From positions 1-10,619 of the forward strand of contig WLSJ01000059.1 of assembly GCA_009705865.1 (NCBI GenBank): a stretch of 10,619 nt of DNA, in the 5' to 3' direction. This stretch comes from Actinomycetota bacterium (GTDB lineage: Bacteria; Actinomycetota; Acidimicrobiia; Acidimicrobiales; Ilumatobacteraceae). A program made the position numbers and the translations under genes. Numbering within the stretch: the stretch's first letter is position 1; every line of letters starts with the position of its first letter. Below the pieces are notes generated by a model. That model searched no databases. It saw only the letters and a program-made list of their open reading frames with translations, and was not told where the DNA came from. Shown here one piece after another: positions 1-6,703 of the stretch.

Positions 1-140
1 CCCACCATGACCCAACGGGCTGCGCCCTTCAGTGGTTCCATGGTTTCTTGCTTGGCATACGCCTTCACTGAGTCCACAAGATTGCTTGCGTGACTAACCG
101 GACCTCGAGCGGGTCGTTGCGAAGAGCGGGACATAACCAT
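1..140 (-). CDS. Partial holin-like membrane protein (5' end only, runs off left edge)
   Basis: Reading the minus strand from ATG at 140 gives 46 open codons to the window edge, beginning MVMSRSSQRPARG and continuing through VKAYAKQETMEPLKGAARW. An in-frame TAG lies just upstream, so the 5' end is inside the window; a second ATG at 134 is an equally possible start. The segment around YAKQE-x-x-x-PLKG-x-x-RW resembles the N-terminal part of small actinobacterial membrane proteins often labelled phage holin family (Holin-X, holin superfamily III). In that family a pair of membrane helices follows, here beyond the edge. Despite the name, such proteins are usually chromosomal and of unknown function, so no lysis role is implied. 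It lies 43 bases downstream of the Lon-domain gene on the same strand and may be co-transcribed with it. The reading frame is fairly secure; the family name is tentative. Confidence 0.5.
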   Translation of the reverse strand, partial: MVMSRSSQRPARGPVSHASNLVDSVKAYAKQETMEPLKGAARWVMV

Positions 141-183
141 GGGCTACGCATTCTACGCCAGCTATTCAGAGATATCCACAGGG

Positions 184-813
184 CTATAAAGGCTTCTGAA
201 ACTTCGTCAGTTCTTCATAGTGGGTCATCATTTCAGCGAGAGAGCGAATTCCTGACGAAATATCACCCGATTGCAGCAAGGTACGCCTGTCTTGGGCTCC
301 TGCCGGAAGAAGCCGTGCAGTTGCCCAAAAAGCCTCACGTAACAGAAGATCGGTATCCCCAACTTTCTTGGCCAATGTGACGATCAAGTCACACAGCTCG
401 CGTGACGGCGTATTGCCGATACGACGAAGAACATCGACGAGCGTTTCAAAATGCGCATCGCGCTGGTCTTCGTCACACTGGATTTGAGGTGATCTTCTGC
501 ATCGTGCCTGCGGGTACGGGTCATCATCTAGCCAATCGATAACGGTAATCACATCTTCGGCGTGTCCGATCAAAAGAATTCGACCGTCATCTTTGTACAG
601 GTCATCAATCTGTATCAGAACCCCGACGTCACTGCGCTTGTCATTTCCGCCTACTTCACTGCCACGCTCGATCAATACTGATGCAAACACGCCGTCGGAA
701 TCCTCTAGCACTGCACACATGCGCACATACCGTTCCTCAAAGACATGAAGCGACACAGAATCTCCTGGTAGGTAGGTAGTACCAAGTGGAAAAACTGGCC
801 AGGTATTAATCAA
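184..813 (-). CDS. Stand-alone Lon N-terminal (substrate-binding) domain protein
   Basis: The 209-residue product matches the substrate-recognition domain of Lon protease without the AAA+ ATPase or the Ser-Lys protease domain. Family landmarks are the N-terminal FPLGTTYLPGDSVSLHVFEERY (residues 8-29) and the strand FASVLIERGSEVGG (43-56), followed by a beta-rich stretch to about 105 and a helical C-terminal half. Proteins of this kind are cytoplasmic and widespread in actinobacteria. A role in recognising or handling unfolded proteins is assumed but not demonstrated. The start is TTG at 813: the domain begins within seven residues of it, and the next Met is at residue 32, inside the domain. 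The start overlaps the dacB stop by 4 bases (TTGA), with no Shine-Dalgarno sequence, so translation is probably coupled to dacB. The stop is TAG at 184-186. Confidence 0.87.
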   Translation of the reverse strand: MINTWPVFPLGTTYLPGDSVSLHVFEERYVRMCAVLEDSDGVFASVLIERGSEVGGNDKRSDVGVLIQIDDLYKDDGRILLIGHAEDVITVIDWLDDDPYPQARCRRSPQIQCDEDQRDAHFETLVDVLRRIGNTPSRELCDLIVTLAKKVGDTDLLLREAFWATARLLPAGAQDRRTLLQSGDISSGIRSLAEMMTHYEELTKFQKPL

Positions 814-2207
814 GGAGTCAACTGCTCAACAGATGGCGTAGCAGAAGCCTTGCCAATTGACTCCGCCAACGCGTACCAAATAGGTCTATAAGAGTTCTGG
901 TTGTCAATGCCAGATTTATTCATAAGAAGAGAAAACAACACCGGTTCAGAATTAGGAATCGGGAGATAACCAACGAGTGCTTTGACTCCGTTTAGCGTGC
1001 CGGTTTTGCCTCGCAGCTTTCCTTCAACTGCAGTTCCCCCAAACACGTCCCGAATTGTTCCAGATTGAGAAGCAACAGCCAAGAGGTCGGGAAATGATGA
1101 TGAAAATTTGTTCAGAAGAATCATAAATACATCACATGAAATACGATCTTCAGCTGCTAATCCTGATCCGTCAAATAATTGAATATTTGTATTCGCATTC
1201 CACTGTGCTAGCTGCTCGGCGACGGCTTCGAGTCCGACCGCGGTGGATCCGGTCCCCTTCGTAGCGAAACCGATTTCTTTTAGTAACAATTCCGCAGTGT
1301 TGTTATCACTATTGACAAGCATTTCTTGAATGATGTTTGTCAGTGGCGCCGATTGCACTGACGCAATTACCGGGACGTCAGACTGCATGGCATCGCGACG
1401 AGGGACGCTTGCGACCATCACCCCCCGAGCTATCAGCAGATTCTGAAGTTCGGTAGCTGCTGCTAGCGCCGGATCATCAGGTTTCAGCGGCTGACCAAGA
1501 ACTACGCCATCATCAACGAATAACGCCCCGAGTGGTCCGGCCTCTGTGAAATGAAAACTCTGCGGCCAGACGTCCACAAAGCGTTTGTCGTCGTACCGCG
1601 TATCAACTCCGACAATTGAACCTGTAATTTGCTTTAATCCCGCGGCAACAATTGAGTCGGCCAGTGTTTCTAAAGATGTTCCTGACGTTGTCGGGTATTT
1701 CTCTGAAGCGACATACTCATTACGCACAAGAACGGGGTCTCCCCCTCCCACAAAGAACAAATCTGTCACCACGCCCGCAGCATCCATTAGACCATTGACG
1801 CTGGTCGTGAAGGTAAACGTTGGCTTCAACTTCTCAAGAGCCACTGCAGCAGTCACCAATTTTGTAGAGGAAGCCGGAATAAAAACCTTTTCTGAATTTA
1901 TTGAGCCGAGCCGCAAGCCCATCCAATCGACTGCAGCGCAACTGTTTGTTGGGACATTTGACGACACACTCGAAAAACTACGCACAATCTTTCCTGTGCG
2001 AGTGATGACCGACAACGTATTGGGAGCGCGACGAGCTGACAGCAGTGAAACTCTTGGCGTCACCGTTACCGATGTATCAATTTGATGCGTGACTCGCGAA
2101 CTAGTTCGGTCAAGCACCAGGTACAAGGCACCAAGACCTATAGAGCCAACAAACGCCACGACACCGAGAACACGCAGAGGATTACCTAGTGCGCGACCTG
2201 GACGCAT
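810..2207 (-). CDS. dacB: D-alanyl-D-alanine carboxypeptidase/endopeptidase, PBP4 type (peptidase family S13)
   Basis: A penicillin-binding protein that trims or cleaves D-Ala-containing cross-links in peptidoglycan outside the membrane. With the start at 2207 the protein has 465 residues, close to actinobacterial DacB proteins. Residues 13-32 are a hydrophobic segment after a basic N-terminus, which is a signal peptide or membrane anchor; no clear cleavage site is seen. All three active-site motifs are present: SSTK (S113 nucleophile, K116), SDN (300-302) and KTG (401-403), with the large insert between the first two that marks family S13. ATG 2207 lies 4 bases after the acyl-CoA synthetase stop. 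An in-frame TTG at 2261 would add 18 residues and overlap that gene, which is less likely because it only lengthens the cytoplasmic tail. The 3' end overlaps the Lon-domain start by 4 bases, so the two are probably translated from one message. Confidence 0.92.
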   Translation of the reverse strand: MRPGRALGNPLRVLGVVAFVGSIGLGALYLVLDRTSSRVTHQIDTSVTVTPRVSLLSARRAPNTLSVITRTGKIVRSFSSVSSNVPTNSCAAVDWMGLRLGSINSEKVFIPASSTKLVTAAVALEKLKPTFTFTTSVNGLMDAAGVVTDLFFVGGGDPVLVRNEYVASEKYPTTSGTSLETLADSIVAAGLKQITGSIVGVDTRYDDKRFVDVWPQSFHFTEAGPLGALFVDDGVVLGQPLKPDDPALAAATELQNLLIARGVMVASVPRRDAMQSDVPVIASVQSAPLTNIIQEMLVNSDNNTAELLLKEIGFATKGTGSTAVGLEAVAEQLAQWNANTNIQLFDGSGLAAEDRISCDVFMILLNKFSSSFPDLLAVASQSGTIRDVFGGTAVEGKLRGKTGTLNGVKALVGYLPIPNSEPVLFSLLMNKSGIDNQNSYRPIWYALAESIGKASATPSVEQLTP

Positions 2208-2211
2208 GTTT

Positions 2212-4371
2212 CTATTTGCGCGCGACACCTGTGTGCACCGCGTATCGATAGAGATGACCAAGAGCTACTGCTGCGCGGTTACCGCTTGCGTAACACAAAC
2301 GCCCTGTATCGCGTACAGTCCGAACTCCAGAGTTTTCCGGATCTGCAACGGCCAATTCAGTAGCCAGCAGAATTGGTTTTCCTGTTGAAACAGATAAATC
2401 GTGAGCGGCCTGAGCGAATCGTGCGTCTTGACGTTCGTGATACTCAACAATTCGATCAAGTCCGTGATCCGGATGGAAATGGCCTTCCCTCATCAGACGA
2501 GCTTGGTTCGCTTGAATCCCGAGTCCGAGGTAAATAACTGCATCAACGGATGGATGCTCGGCGATCATTGCCATTACTTCAGGAATTGTGTCACGCGTTT
2601 CCCCGCCAGCGCAGTCGACGGGATTGTTACGACTCCATCGAGGAGGAAGCTTGGTATCAATCTGCGCGAGAAGATCATCGGGCAATGCCATCAACTGCAT
2701 CGAGCCATCATTAGCTATTGCGTCACTAGTAACTACGCCCCACCCACCAGCGGTTGTCAGCACAACAACATTTGGACCTTTCGGTAGCGGTTGTGTGGCA
2801 AATGTTGCTGCTGCTTCGAACGCTTCTTCCACGGTTGCCGCACGTGTAATGCCTCCGGCTTTACAAGCTCCATCGAATATTGCATCATTCGCGGCCAACG
2901 CACCCGTGTGACTAGCTGCTGCTCGTGCACCTTTATCGGTTGCGCCACCTTTGATGAGAACTACCGGTTTGATAGAGACGACTCTGGAAAGACGTTCCAT
3001 CAGGCCACGTCCGTCACTTATACCTTCGACGTAGGTCAGAGCGACTTTTGTTTCAGAGTCAGTGCCGTACCATTCGACCAAGTCGGCAACTCCGAGAGCA
3101 GCTGCGTTTCCAGCTGAAACTGCTCGGCTAATTCCGACCCCTGTTTGTCGCGCGTAGTTCAAAAAACTTGAAACGAAGTTCCCACTTTGACTAGCGACCG
3201 CAATTGCACCTGCAGGAGGATATGGCGCAACTATCTGCGCACATAGTTTTGCGGGAGTCGAAACCACTCCTTGACCATTTGGCCCGGCGAGAAGTATTCC
3301 GAGTTCATCTGCGAGGGCTACTAGTTCAGCTTCAAGAACTTTTCCTTCTTCACCGGCTTCTCCATAACCAGCTGATGTCAAGAACGCAGCACGAATGCCC
3401 TTCTTTGCGCATTCACGCAGCAATTGCGGATTAGCAGAGGCGGGAGTGCACACGAAAACCAAATCGATGGAATTGTCCGGAAGAGATGCGATATCAGCGA
3501 CAGTCTTGATGCCGAGAACCTCTTCTCCTTGGAGATTTGTGCCATATACGCCACCTGCGTATCCGCTTGCCAAGATGTTGTGCAGAGATACAAAACCGAA
3601 CTTTCCTGGGTGAGTCGATGCACCGGCTACAAGCACTCCACGAGGTTCGAACAAGGCGCGGAACTGTGCGTCTGTATACGGAGCACGTGCAGACACCATC
3701 GAAATGTTTCGTTCACCCATTTCAACCAGTGCGTCTACAGCGACAACATCTCCGCCTTCTCGAACAATCAGCGGGTTTACGTCTACTGAAACAATGTCTG
3801 TACGTTCCAAAGCAACGCGCGATAACCCAACGATGACAGAGACCAATTGCGCCTTGTTAACTTCAGCCTCTCCTCGGAACGATTCCAACAGGCCTTGCAT
3901 CCTGAGTGAATCGATCATCGCAACAGCACCAGCTTCATCGACGGGAGCAGGGCGGAATGCAACGTCCGCAATCACTTCTGCCATTACGCCGCCAACGCCC
4001 AACATGACCGTGGGACCAAATTGTGGATCCACAAGCATTCCGGCTATCAGTTCACGGGTACCACTAATCATTGGGGCGACCAATAAATGGACGTCACCAT
4101 CGCTTTTGGTGGCAGCTGCCAACAAGCTCGTAGAGGCTTCACGCACAGCATCAGCATTGTGAAGTCGTAAACGAACCAGACCGCGCTCGGTTTTGTGAGC
4201 AATCTTGTCGCCACCAAGTTTCACAACAACGGGAAATCCGAGGTGTTCTGCTGCAGCAACTGCCTCTTCAACCGTGGTGGTTTTTGATTCTGGTGCGAAA
4301 GGCACACCGTAGAAGGCCAACAACTCTTTCGAGTCAGATTCGGACAGGGTGGAAGAAAACTCAGATGACAC
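2212..4371 (-). CDS. Acyl-CoA/acetyl-CoA synthetase, ADP-forming, fused beta-alpha type
   Basis: A 719-residue NDP-forming acid-CoA ligase: carboxylate + CoA + ATP to acyl-CoA + ADP + Pi, or the reverse reaction yielding ATP. Domain order is ATP-grasp (about 8-225), then a Rossmann CoA-binding domain (about 238-375), then the succinyl-CoA-ligase-like domain (about 385-700), so the beta part precedes the alpha part. Visible motifs are K51 in FPVVVKLGG, H59 in HKTERG (probably the beta-side phospho-relay histidine), DVNPLIV (197-203), VAGAST (248-253), ASQSGNF (393-399) and SHTGALA (487-493), whose H488 should be the phosphorylated catalytic histidine. The usual GPN-C/S-LG motif reads GPNGQG at 363-368. 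There is no GNAT domain, so it is not a Pat-type protein acetyltransferase. The start is GTG 4371; an in-frame TGA five codons upstream excludes any longer form. The acid substrate cannot be read from sequence, but neighbouring genes point to fatty or other organic acids. Confidence 0.9.
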   Translation of the reverse strand: MSSEFSSTLSESDSKELLAFYGVPFAPESKTTTVEEAVAAAEHLGFPVVVKLGGDKIAHKTERGLVRLRLHNADAVREASTSLLAAATKSDGDVHLLVAPMISGTRELIAGMLVDPQFGPTVMLGVGGVMAEVIADVAFRPAPVDEAGAVAMIDSLRMQGLLESFRGEAEVNKAQLVSVIVGLSRVALERTDIVSVDVNPLIVREGGDVVAVDALVEMGERNISMVSARAPYTDAQFRALFEPRGVLVAGASTHPGKFGFVSLHNILASGYAGGVYGTNLQGEEVLGIKTVADIASLPDNSIDLVFVCTPASANPQLLRECAKKGIRAAFLTSAGYGEAGEEGKVLEAELVALADELGILLAGPNGQGVVSTPAKLCAQIVAPYPPAGAIAVASQSGNFVSSFLNYARQTGVGISRAVSAGNAAALGVADLVEWYGTDSETKVALTYVEGISDGRGLMERLSRVVSIKPVVLIKGGATDKGARAAASHTGALAANDAIFDGACKAGGITRAATVEEAFEAAATFATQPLPKGPNVVVLTTAGGWGVVTSDAIANDGSMQLMALPDDLLAQIDTKLPPRWSRNNPVDCAGGETRDTIPEVMAMIAEHPSVDAVIYLGLGIQANQARLMREGHFHPDHGLDRIVEYHERQDARFAQAAHDLSVSTGKPILLATELAVADPENSGVRTVRDTGRLCYASGNRAAVALGHLYRYAVHTGVARK

Positions 4372-4388
4372 GACTACACACGGTAGTC
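4372..4388 (-). promoter_or_regulatory. Hairpin abutting the GTG start of the acyl-CoA synthetase
   Basis: On the minus strand, GACTAC-CGTGT-GTAGTC forms a perfect 6-bp stem with a 5-base loop ending directly before the GTG start at 4371. No Shine-Dalgarno sequence is present in this leader. A -10-like TACCGT (4385 to 4380) lies within the same stretch, 8 bases from the GTG, so part of the symmetry could be a short-leader promoter rather than an RNA structure. A role in limiting translation or as a protein-binding site is only a possibility. Confidence 0.3.
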
Positions 4389-4429
4389 AGAAAACACACT
4401 CCATGACGGGTGCAACACTCAGATATAGG

Positions 4430-5206
4430 TCAGCGGGCTACATGTACTGCCAAAGCAGCGGCGATTTCTGTTGGCATTTCACCCAGTACGAGATGGCCTG
4501 CTGGCAGTTCGAGCAATTGAGCTCCTGATACGACAGACGCAATATGTCGCGATTTCGAGATGTCAACCCACCTATCTTCGATACCACCGATGACAAGACA
4601 TGGAGCCGTAATACTTGAAAGACTTTGTTCGATGTCAATTCGAATATCGAGGTCTAGTTGCGCATCCGAGCCTGGCTGCAGCGCAAGAGCGGCAATCTCA
4701 ACAGCCGCTTCAAACATCGGCTCGATAACAGCAAGTCCAGCTGCTGTGTAACCATCAGCAAGTGCATAACGCATAAATAGTTGATGATCGATGGCTATTA
4801 ATCGACGCCACAGATCAAAGGTCACTTTCATCCGGGCATCAGATTGCGACCAGCCACACAAAGATGTGACAGTTATAACGGCGTCAGGGAATAGAGCTGC
4901 ACATTGCAGAGCAGCGACGGCACCAAGCGAATAGCCGATGACATGAAATTGTTTGTGCCCCAAATGATGCATCAATTCAACTGCATCGGAAACAACCTCA
5001 TCGAGGTCTATCGGTGCTTCAGGCATAGACGATTCACCTGAACCGGGAAACTCAAACGTGATCCACTGAAGAGAAGCAGAACACATTTGCTGAATCTGCG
5101 TCCAGGCGTTGGCTGATTGCGTAGTTCCATGGAATGCAAGTATCGGAACGCCATCGCCTTCCATCGAATATCCAATTGTGTGGCCGTTGTGATTCCAAGA
5201 AGACAT
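4430..5206 (-). CDS. Alpha/beta hydrolase
   Basis: A 258-residue cytoplasmic serine hydrolase of the alpha/beta fold. From the ATG at 5206: oxyanion-hole motif FHGTT (residues 25-29), nucleophile elbow GYSLGA (91-96) with S93, acidic residue D211 in GGIEDRW, and catalytic H238 in PAGH. The whole triad is in the normal order and spacing, with a cap region between about 115 and 185. The substrate is not predictable; relatives include esterases, lactonases and 3-oxoadipate enol-lactonase-like enzymes. The frame stays open up to 5284, but that would overlap the TetR gene. ATG 5206 is preferred because the hydrolase fold begins right after it and a TACTGT hexamer sits six bases upstream, as at four other starts here. 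It lies 32 bases after the TetR stop and 58 bases before the acyl-CoA synthetase. It may release an acid that the synthetase activates (inference). Confidence 0.85.
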   Translation of the reverse strand: MSSWNHNGHTIGYSMEGDGVPILAFHGTTQSANAWTQIQQMCSASLQWITFEFPGSGESSMPEAPIDLDEVVSDAVELMHHLGHKQFHVIGYSLGAVAALQCAALFPDAVITVTSLCGWSQSDARMKVTFDLWRRLIAIDHQLFMRYALADGYTAAGLAVIEPMFEAAVEIAALALQPGSDAQLDLDIRIDIEQSLSSITAPCLVIGGIEDRWVDISKSRHIASVVSGAQLLELPAGHLVLGEMPTEIAAALAVHVAR

Positions 5207-5212
5207 GAGGTC

Positions 5213-5218
5213 ACAGTA
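5213..5218 (-). promoter_or_regulatory. Candidate -10 element (leaderless) of the alpha/beta hydrolase gene
   Basis: TACTGT on the minus strand matches TAnnnT and is followed by six bases (GACCTC) and the ATG at 5206, so transcription would begin at or next to the start codon. No Shine-Dalgarno sequence is present. No convincing -35 element is seen. It would give the hydrolase a promoter independent of tetR read-through. Confidence 0.4.
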
Positions 5219-5238
5219 TCGGATTGGGATGTCAGTCC

Positions 5239-5859
5239 TTAGACCAGAAGTGCAGATCGAAAGAACGAAACTACGTGATCGCAATGATCTTGAATATTCT
5301 GCGGAGTAAGTGCTTTATCGTTGAGTAACTCATCTATAAACGGAGCATCGGAAAAATACGTCAAAATAGCCCCGTACCCCGTGATGATGAGGTGCTGCGC
5401 ATTATGTTGCCGAAAATTACCCATCTGCATTTCTTGGGTGAAATATGCACAGGCTTTGTCAAACAGTGGGCGCAGAAATCCGGCGAGGTCAACACCGACA
5501 TGAACGCCACTGTCCAACGCTTCGCGACGCATGATACGGACGTAATCGGGAGTGCTTGCGAACAGATCGAAACCGGCTCGAATAACCAATTCGGCTTTAT
5601 CCCAACCAGAAGTTGGAGAAGAAATTGCTACCTCTAGACCTTCCAGCCACTCCGACAGCAGCATCTCAAAGACATCTGCGTACAACGCTTCTTTGTTGGG
5701 AAAATGATGCAACAAACTTGGTCGACGTATTCCAACCCCAGCCGCAATGTCGTTTAATGATGTGCCCTCGTACCCGCGGTCAGCAAAGCAATGCAGAGCT
5801 TCATCAAGAATCAGTTCCCTCGTTGATTTCGAGGCGACCTCGTCCTGGGTGTTTGTCAC
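5239..5859 (-). CDS. TetR/AcrR-family transcriptional regulator
   Basis: A 206-residue one-domain repressor of the TetR type. The N-terminal DNA-binding domain spans about residues 12-60, with the helix-turn-helix around TSLNDIAAGVGIRRPSLLHH and the family-typical FPNKEALY following it. The remainder is the helical ligand-binding and dimerisation domain, which is too variable to identify the ligand. The start is GTG 5859, the only in-frame start before the HTH; a TAAATT hexamer lies six bases upstream. It is transcribed divergently from the desaturase, and an 18-bp perfect inverted repeat lies in the 61 bases between them, the usual arrangement for a self-regulating TetR repressor controlling its divergent neighbour. 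By analogy with DesT-type regulators beside desaturases, an acyl-CoA or fatty acid could be the effector, but nothing in the sequence proves this. Confidence 0.9.
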   Translation of the reverse strand: MTNTQDEVASKSTRELILDEALHCFADRGYEGTSLNDIAAGVGIRRPSLLHHFPNKEALYADVFEMLLSEWLEGLEVAISSPTSGWDKAELVIRAGFDLFASTPDYVRIMRREALDSGVHVGVDLAGFLRPLFDKACAYFTQEMQMGNFRQHNAQHLIITGYGAILTYFSDAPFIDELLNDKALTPQNIQDHCDHVVSFFRSALLV

Positions 5860-5865
5860 ACTTTC

Positions 5866-5871
5866 AATTTA
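5866..5871 (-). promoter_or_regulatory. Candidate -10 element (leaderless) of the tetR gene
   Basis: TAAATT on the minus strand matches TAnnnT and is followed by six bases and the GTG start at 5859. The corresponding -35 zone (about 5889-5894) falls inside the inverted repeat at 5886-5903, so repressor binding there would block this promoter. Confidence 0.45.
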
Positions 5872-5885
5872 CCGTCCCAGTTGCC

Positions 5886-5903
5886 CTACCTACCAGTAGG
5901 TAG
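5886..5903. promoter_or_regulatory. Perfect 18-bp inverted repeat, likely TetR operator
   Basis: CTACCTAC-CA-GTAGGTAG has two perfectly complementary 8-base arms around a 2-base centre. It lies in the divergent region between tetR (start 5859) and the desaturase (start 5921). Its centre is about 35 bases upstream of the tetR start and 26 bases upstream of the desaturase start. If both genes are leaderless, it covers the -35 zone of each. Length, symmetry and position are typical of operators of TetR-family repressors. This is the only complete copy I found in the window. Confidence 0.75.
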
Positions 5904-5908
5904 CGAGT

Positions 5909-5914
5909 TAGGGT
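5909..5914 (+). promoter_or_regulatory. Candidate -10 element (leaderless) of the desaturase gene
   Basis: TAGGGT matches TAnnnT and is followed by six bases and the ATG at 5921. The -35 zone expected with a 17-base spacer (5886-5891) lies within the left arm of the inverted repeat. No Shine-Dalgarno sequence is present. Confidence 0.4.
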
Positions 5915-5920
5915 GCTCGT

Positions 5921-6682
5921 ATGAATACGATTCTTTCCAGCGTTCTTACAGCCGTAGCCGTAGCAGCTGTGGTTAATACCGCCGCTATGGCGTGTACCAC
6001 CATTTACCTGCACCGTGCCCTTAGCCATCGAGCTCTTGCTCTTCGTCCGTCCGCAGCGCTTGTATTTCGCGCCATCCTGTGGCTATCTACGGGTATCAAA
6101 CCCAAAGAATGGGTGTCGGTGCATCGCAAACATCATGCCTTTACAGATATTGGTGGCGATCCACATTCGCCAGTGCTTCTCGGATGGAAGACCGTGCAAG
6201 CAAAAAATGTTGCGTTGTACCGCGCGACGATTAAAGACCCAGACACGATTTCTCGCTATGCAAAAGATCTCCCTGATGATCGTTGGGACAAGATGTTCTT
6301 TGGGCATAACAAAACAGGTCTGTTATTAGGCATTGCGATCTTGATGGTTGCGCTTGGTCCGTGGACCGGGCTACTCGCAGCATTCATTCACGCCAACGTG
6401 TATTTGGCTGGCAATGCTGCAGTCAATGCCCTAGGTCATCACTTTGGACGTCGTCCGTACGACAACAAGGCAACGAATCTTCAGTGGCTCGCATTCTTCA
6501 CGATGGGCGAAGGCTTACACAACAACCATCATGCAGCACCGTCCTCACCTCGGCTTTCACATCGATGGTTTCAAATTGATCCAGGCTGGTGGATAATCAA
6601 GATGTTGACAATTCTCCGCCTCGCGACATTGCGCTTTGCCGACATTCGCTTGACACCTGCGGCTAAAGCTTCTTTGTCCTAG
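5921..6682 (+). CDS. Acyl-CoA desaturase (membrane di-iron fatty acid desaturase)
   Basis: A 253-residue integral-membrane enzyme expected to introduce a double bond, probably at delta-9, into saturated acyl-CoA using O2 and electrons from a separate donor. All metal-ligand positions known from stearoyl-CoA desaturases are present: H31-xxxx-H36 (HRALSH), H68-xx-H71-H72 (HRKHH), N169-xxx-H173 (NALGH) and H200-xx-H203-H204 (HNNHH). Hydrophobic segments lie at about 5-28, 44-60, 134-147 and 150-170. At 253 residues it is near the minimum for the family, with short termini and no fused cytochrome b5 or ferredoxin domain, so electrons must come from elsewhere. It diverges from the TetR gene, with a shared operator-like palindrome between them, so expression is probably repressor-controlled. 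The exact substrate and regiospecificity are inferred. Confidence 0.9.
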   Translation: MNTILSSVLTAVAVAAVVNTAAMACTTIYLHRALSHRALALRPSAALVFRAILWLSTGIKPKEWVSVHRKHHAFTDIGGDPHSPVLLGWKTVQAKNVALYRATIKDPDTISRYAKDLPDDRWDKMFFGHNKTGLLLGIAILMVALGPWTGLLAAFIHANVYLAGNAAVNALGHHFGRRPYDNKATNLQWLAFFTMGEGLHNNHHAAPSSPRLSHRWFQIDPGWWIIKMLTILRLATLRFADIRLTPAAKASLS

Positions 6683-6691
6683 CAAAGCCAC

Positions 6692-6697
6692 TACATT
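6692..6697 (+). promoter_or_regulatory. Candidate -10 element (leaderless) of nagA
   Basis: TACATT in the 21-base gap after the desaturase stop matches TAnnnT and is followed by six bases and the GTG start at 6704. It suggests that the nagA-tkt-tal group has its own promoter rather than depending on desaturase read-through. No terminator hairpin is seen in this gap. Confidence 0.45.
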
Positions 6698-6703
6698 TTT
6701 GAT

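Noticed and set aside
1..140. Prophage remnant, suggested by the holin-like label of the left-edge gene.
   Set aside because: No integrase, attachment site, lysin or structural gene is present, and such holin-like proteins are ordinary chromosomal genes in actinobacteria.
144..158. Short direct repeat (CTACGC twice with a 9-base period) between the Lon-domain gene and the partial left-edge gene.
   Set aside because: Only two 6-base units; too short to separate from chance, and the TAGAAT inside it is not at the spacing seen at the other starts.
765..779. Second copy of the TetR operator half-site: CTACCTACCAG on the minus strand near the start of the Lon-domain gene.
   Set aside because: Only the left arm matches; the right arm is absent and the bases encode the conserved start of the Lon domain, so coding constraint or chance explains it.
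1585..2085. Plus-strand open frame of 166 codons opposite dacB.
   Set aside because: It lies wholly antisense to dacB, whose SxxK, SxN and KTG motifs prove the minus frame; the plus frame has no recognisable domain.
2208..2261. Longer dacB product starting at TTG 2261.
   Set aside because: It adds 18 residues before the basic/hydrophobic anchor and overlaps the end of the acyl-CoA synthetase gene; ATG 2207 fits the family and the tight operon spacing better.
5207..5284. Longer alpha/beta hydrolase starting at 5284.
   Set aside because: The extra 26 residues overlap the TetR coding end and do not resemble the fold; ATG 5206 has the promoter-like hexamer at the recurring spacing.
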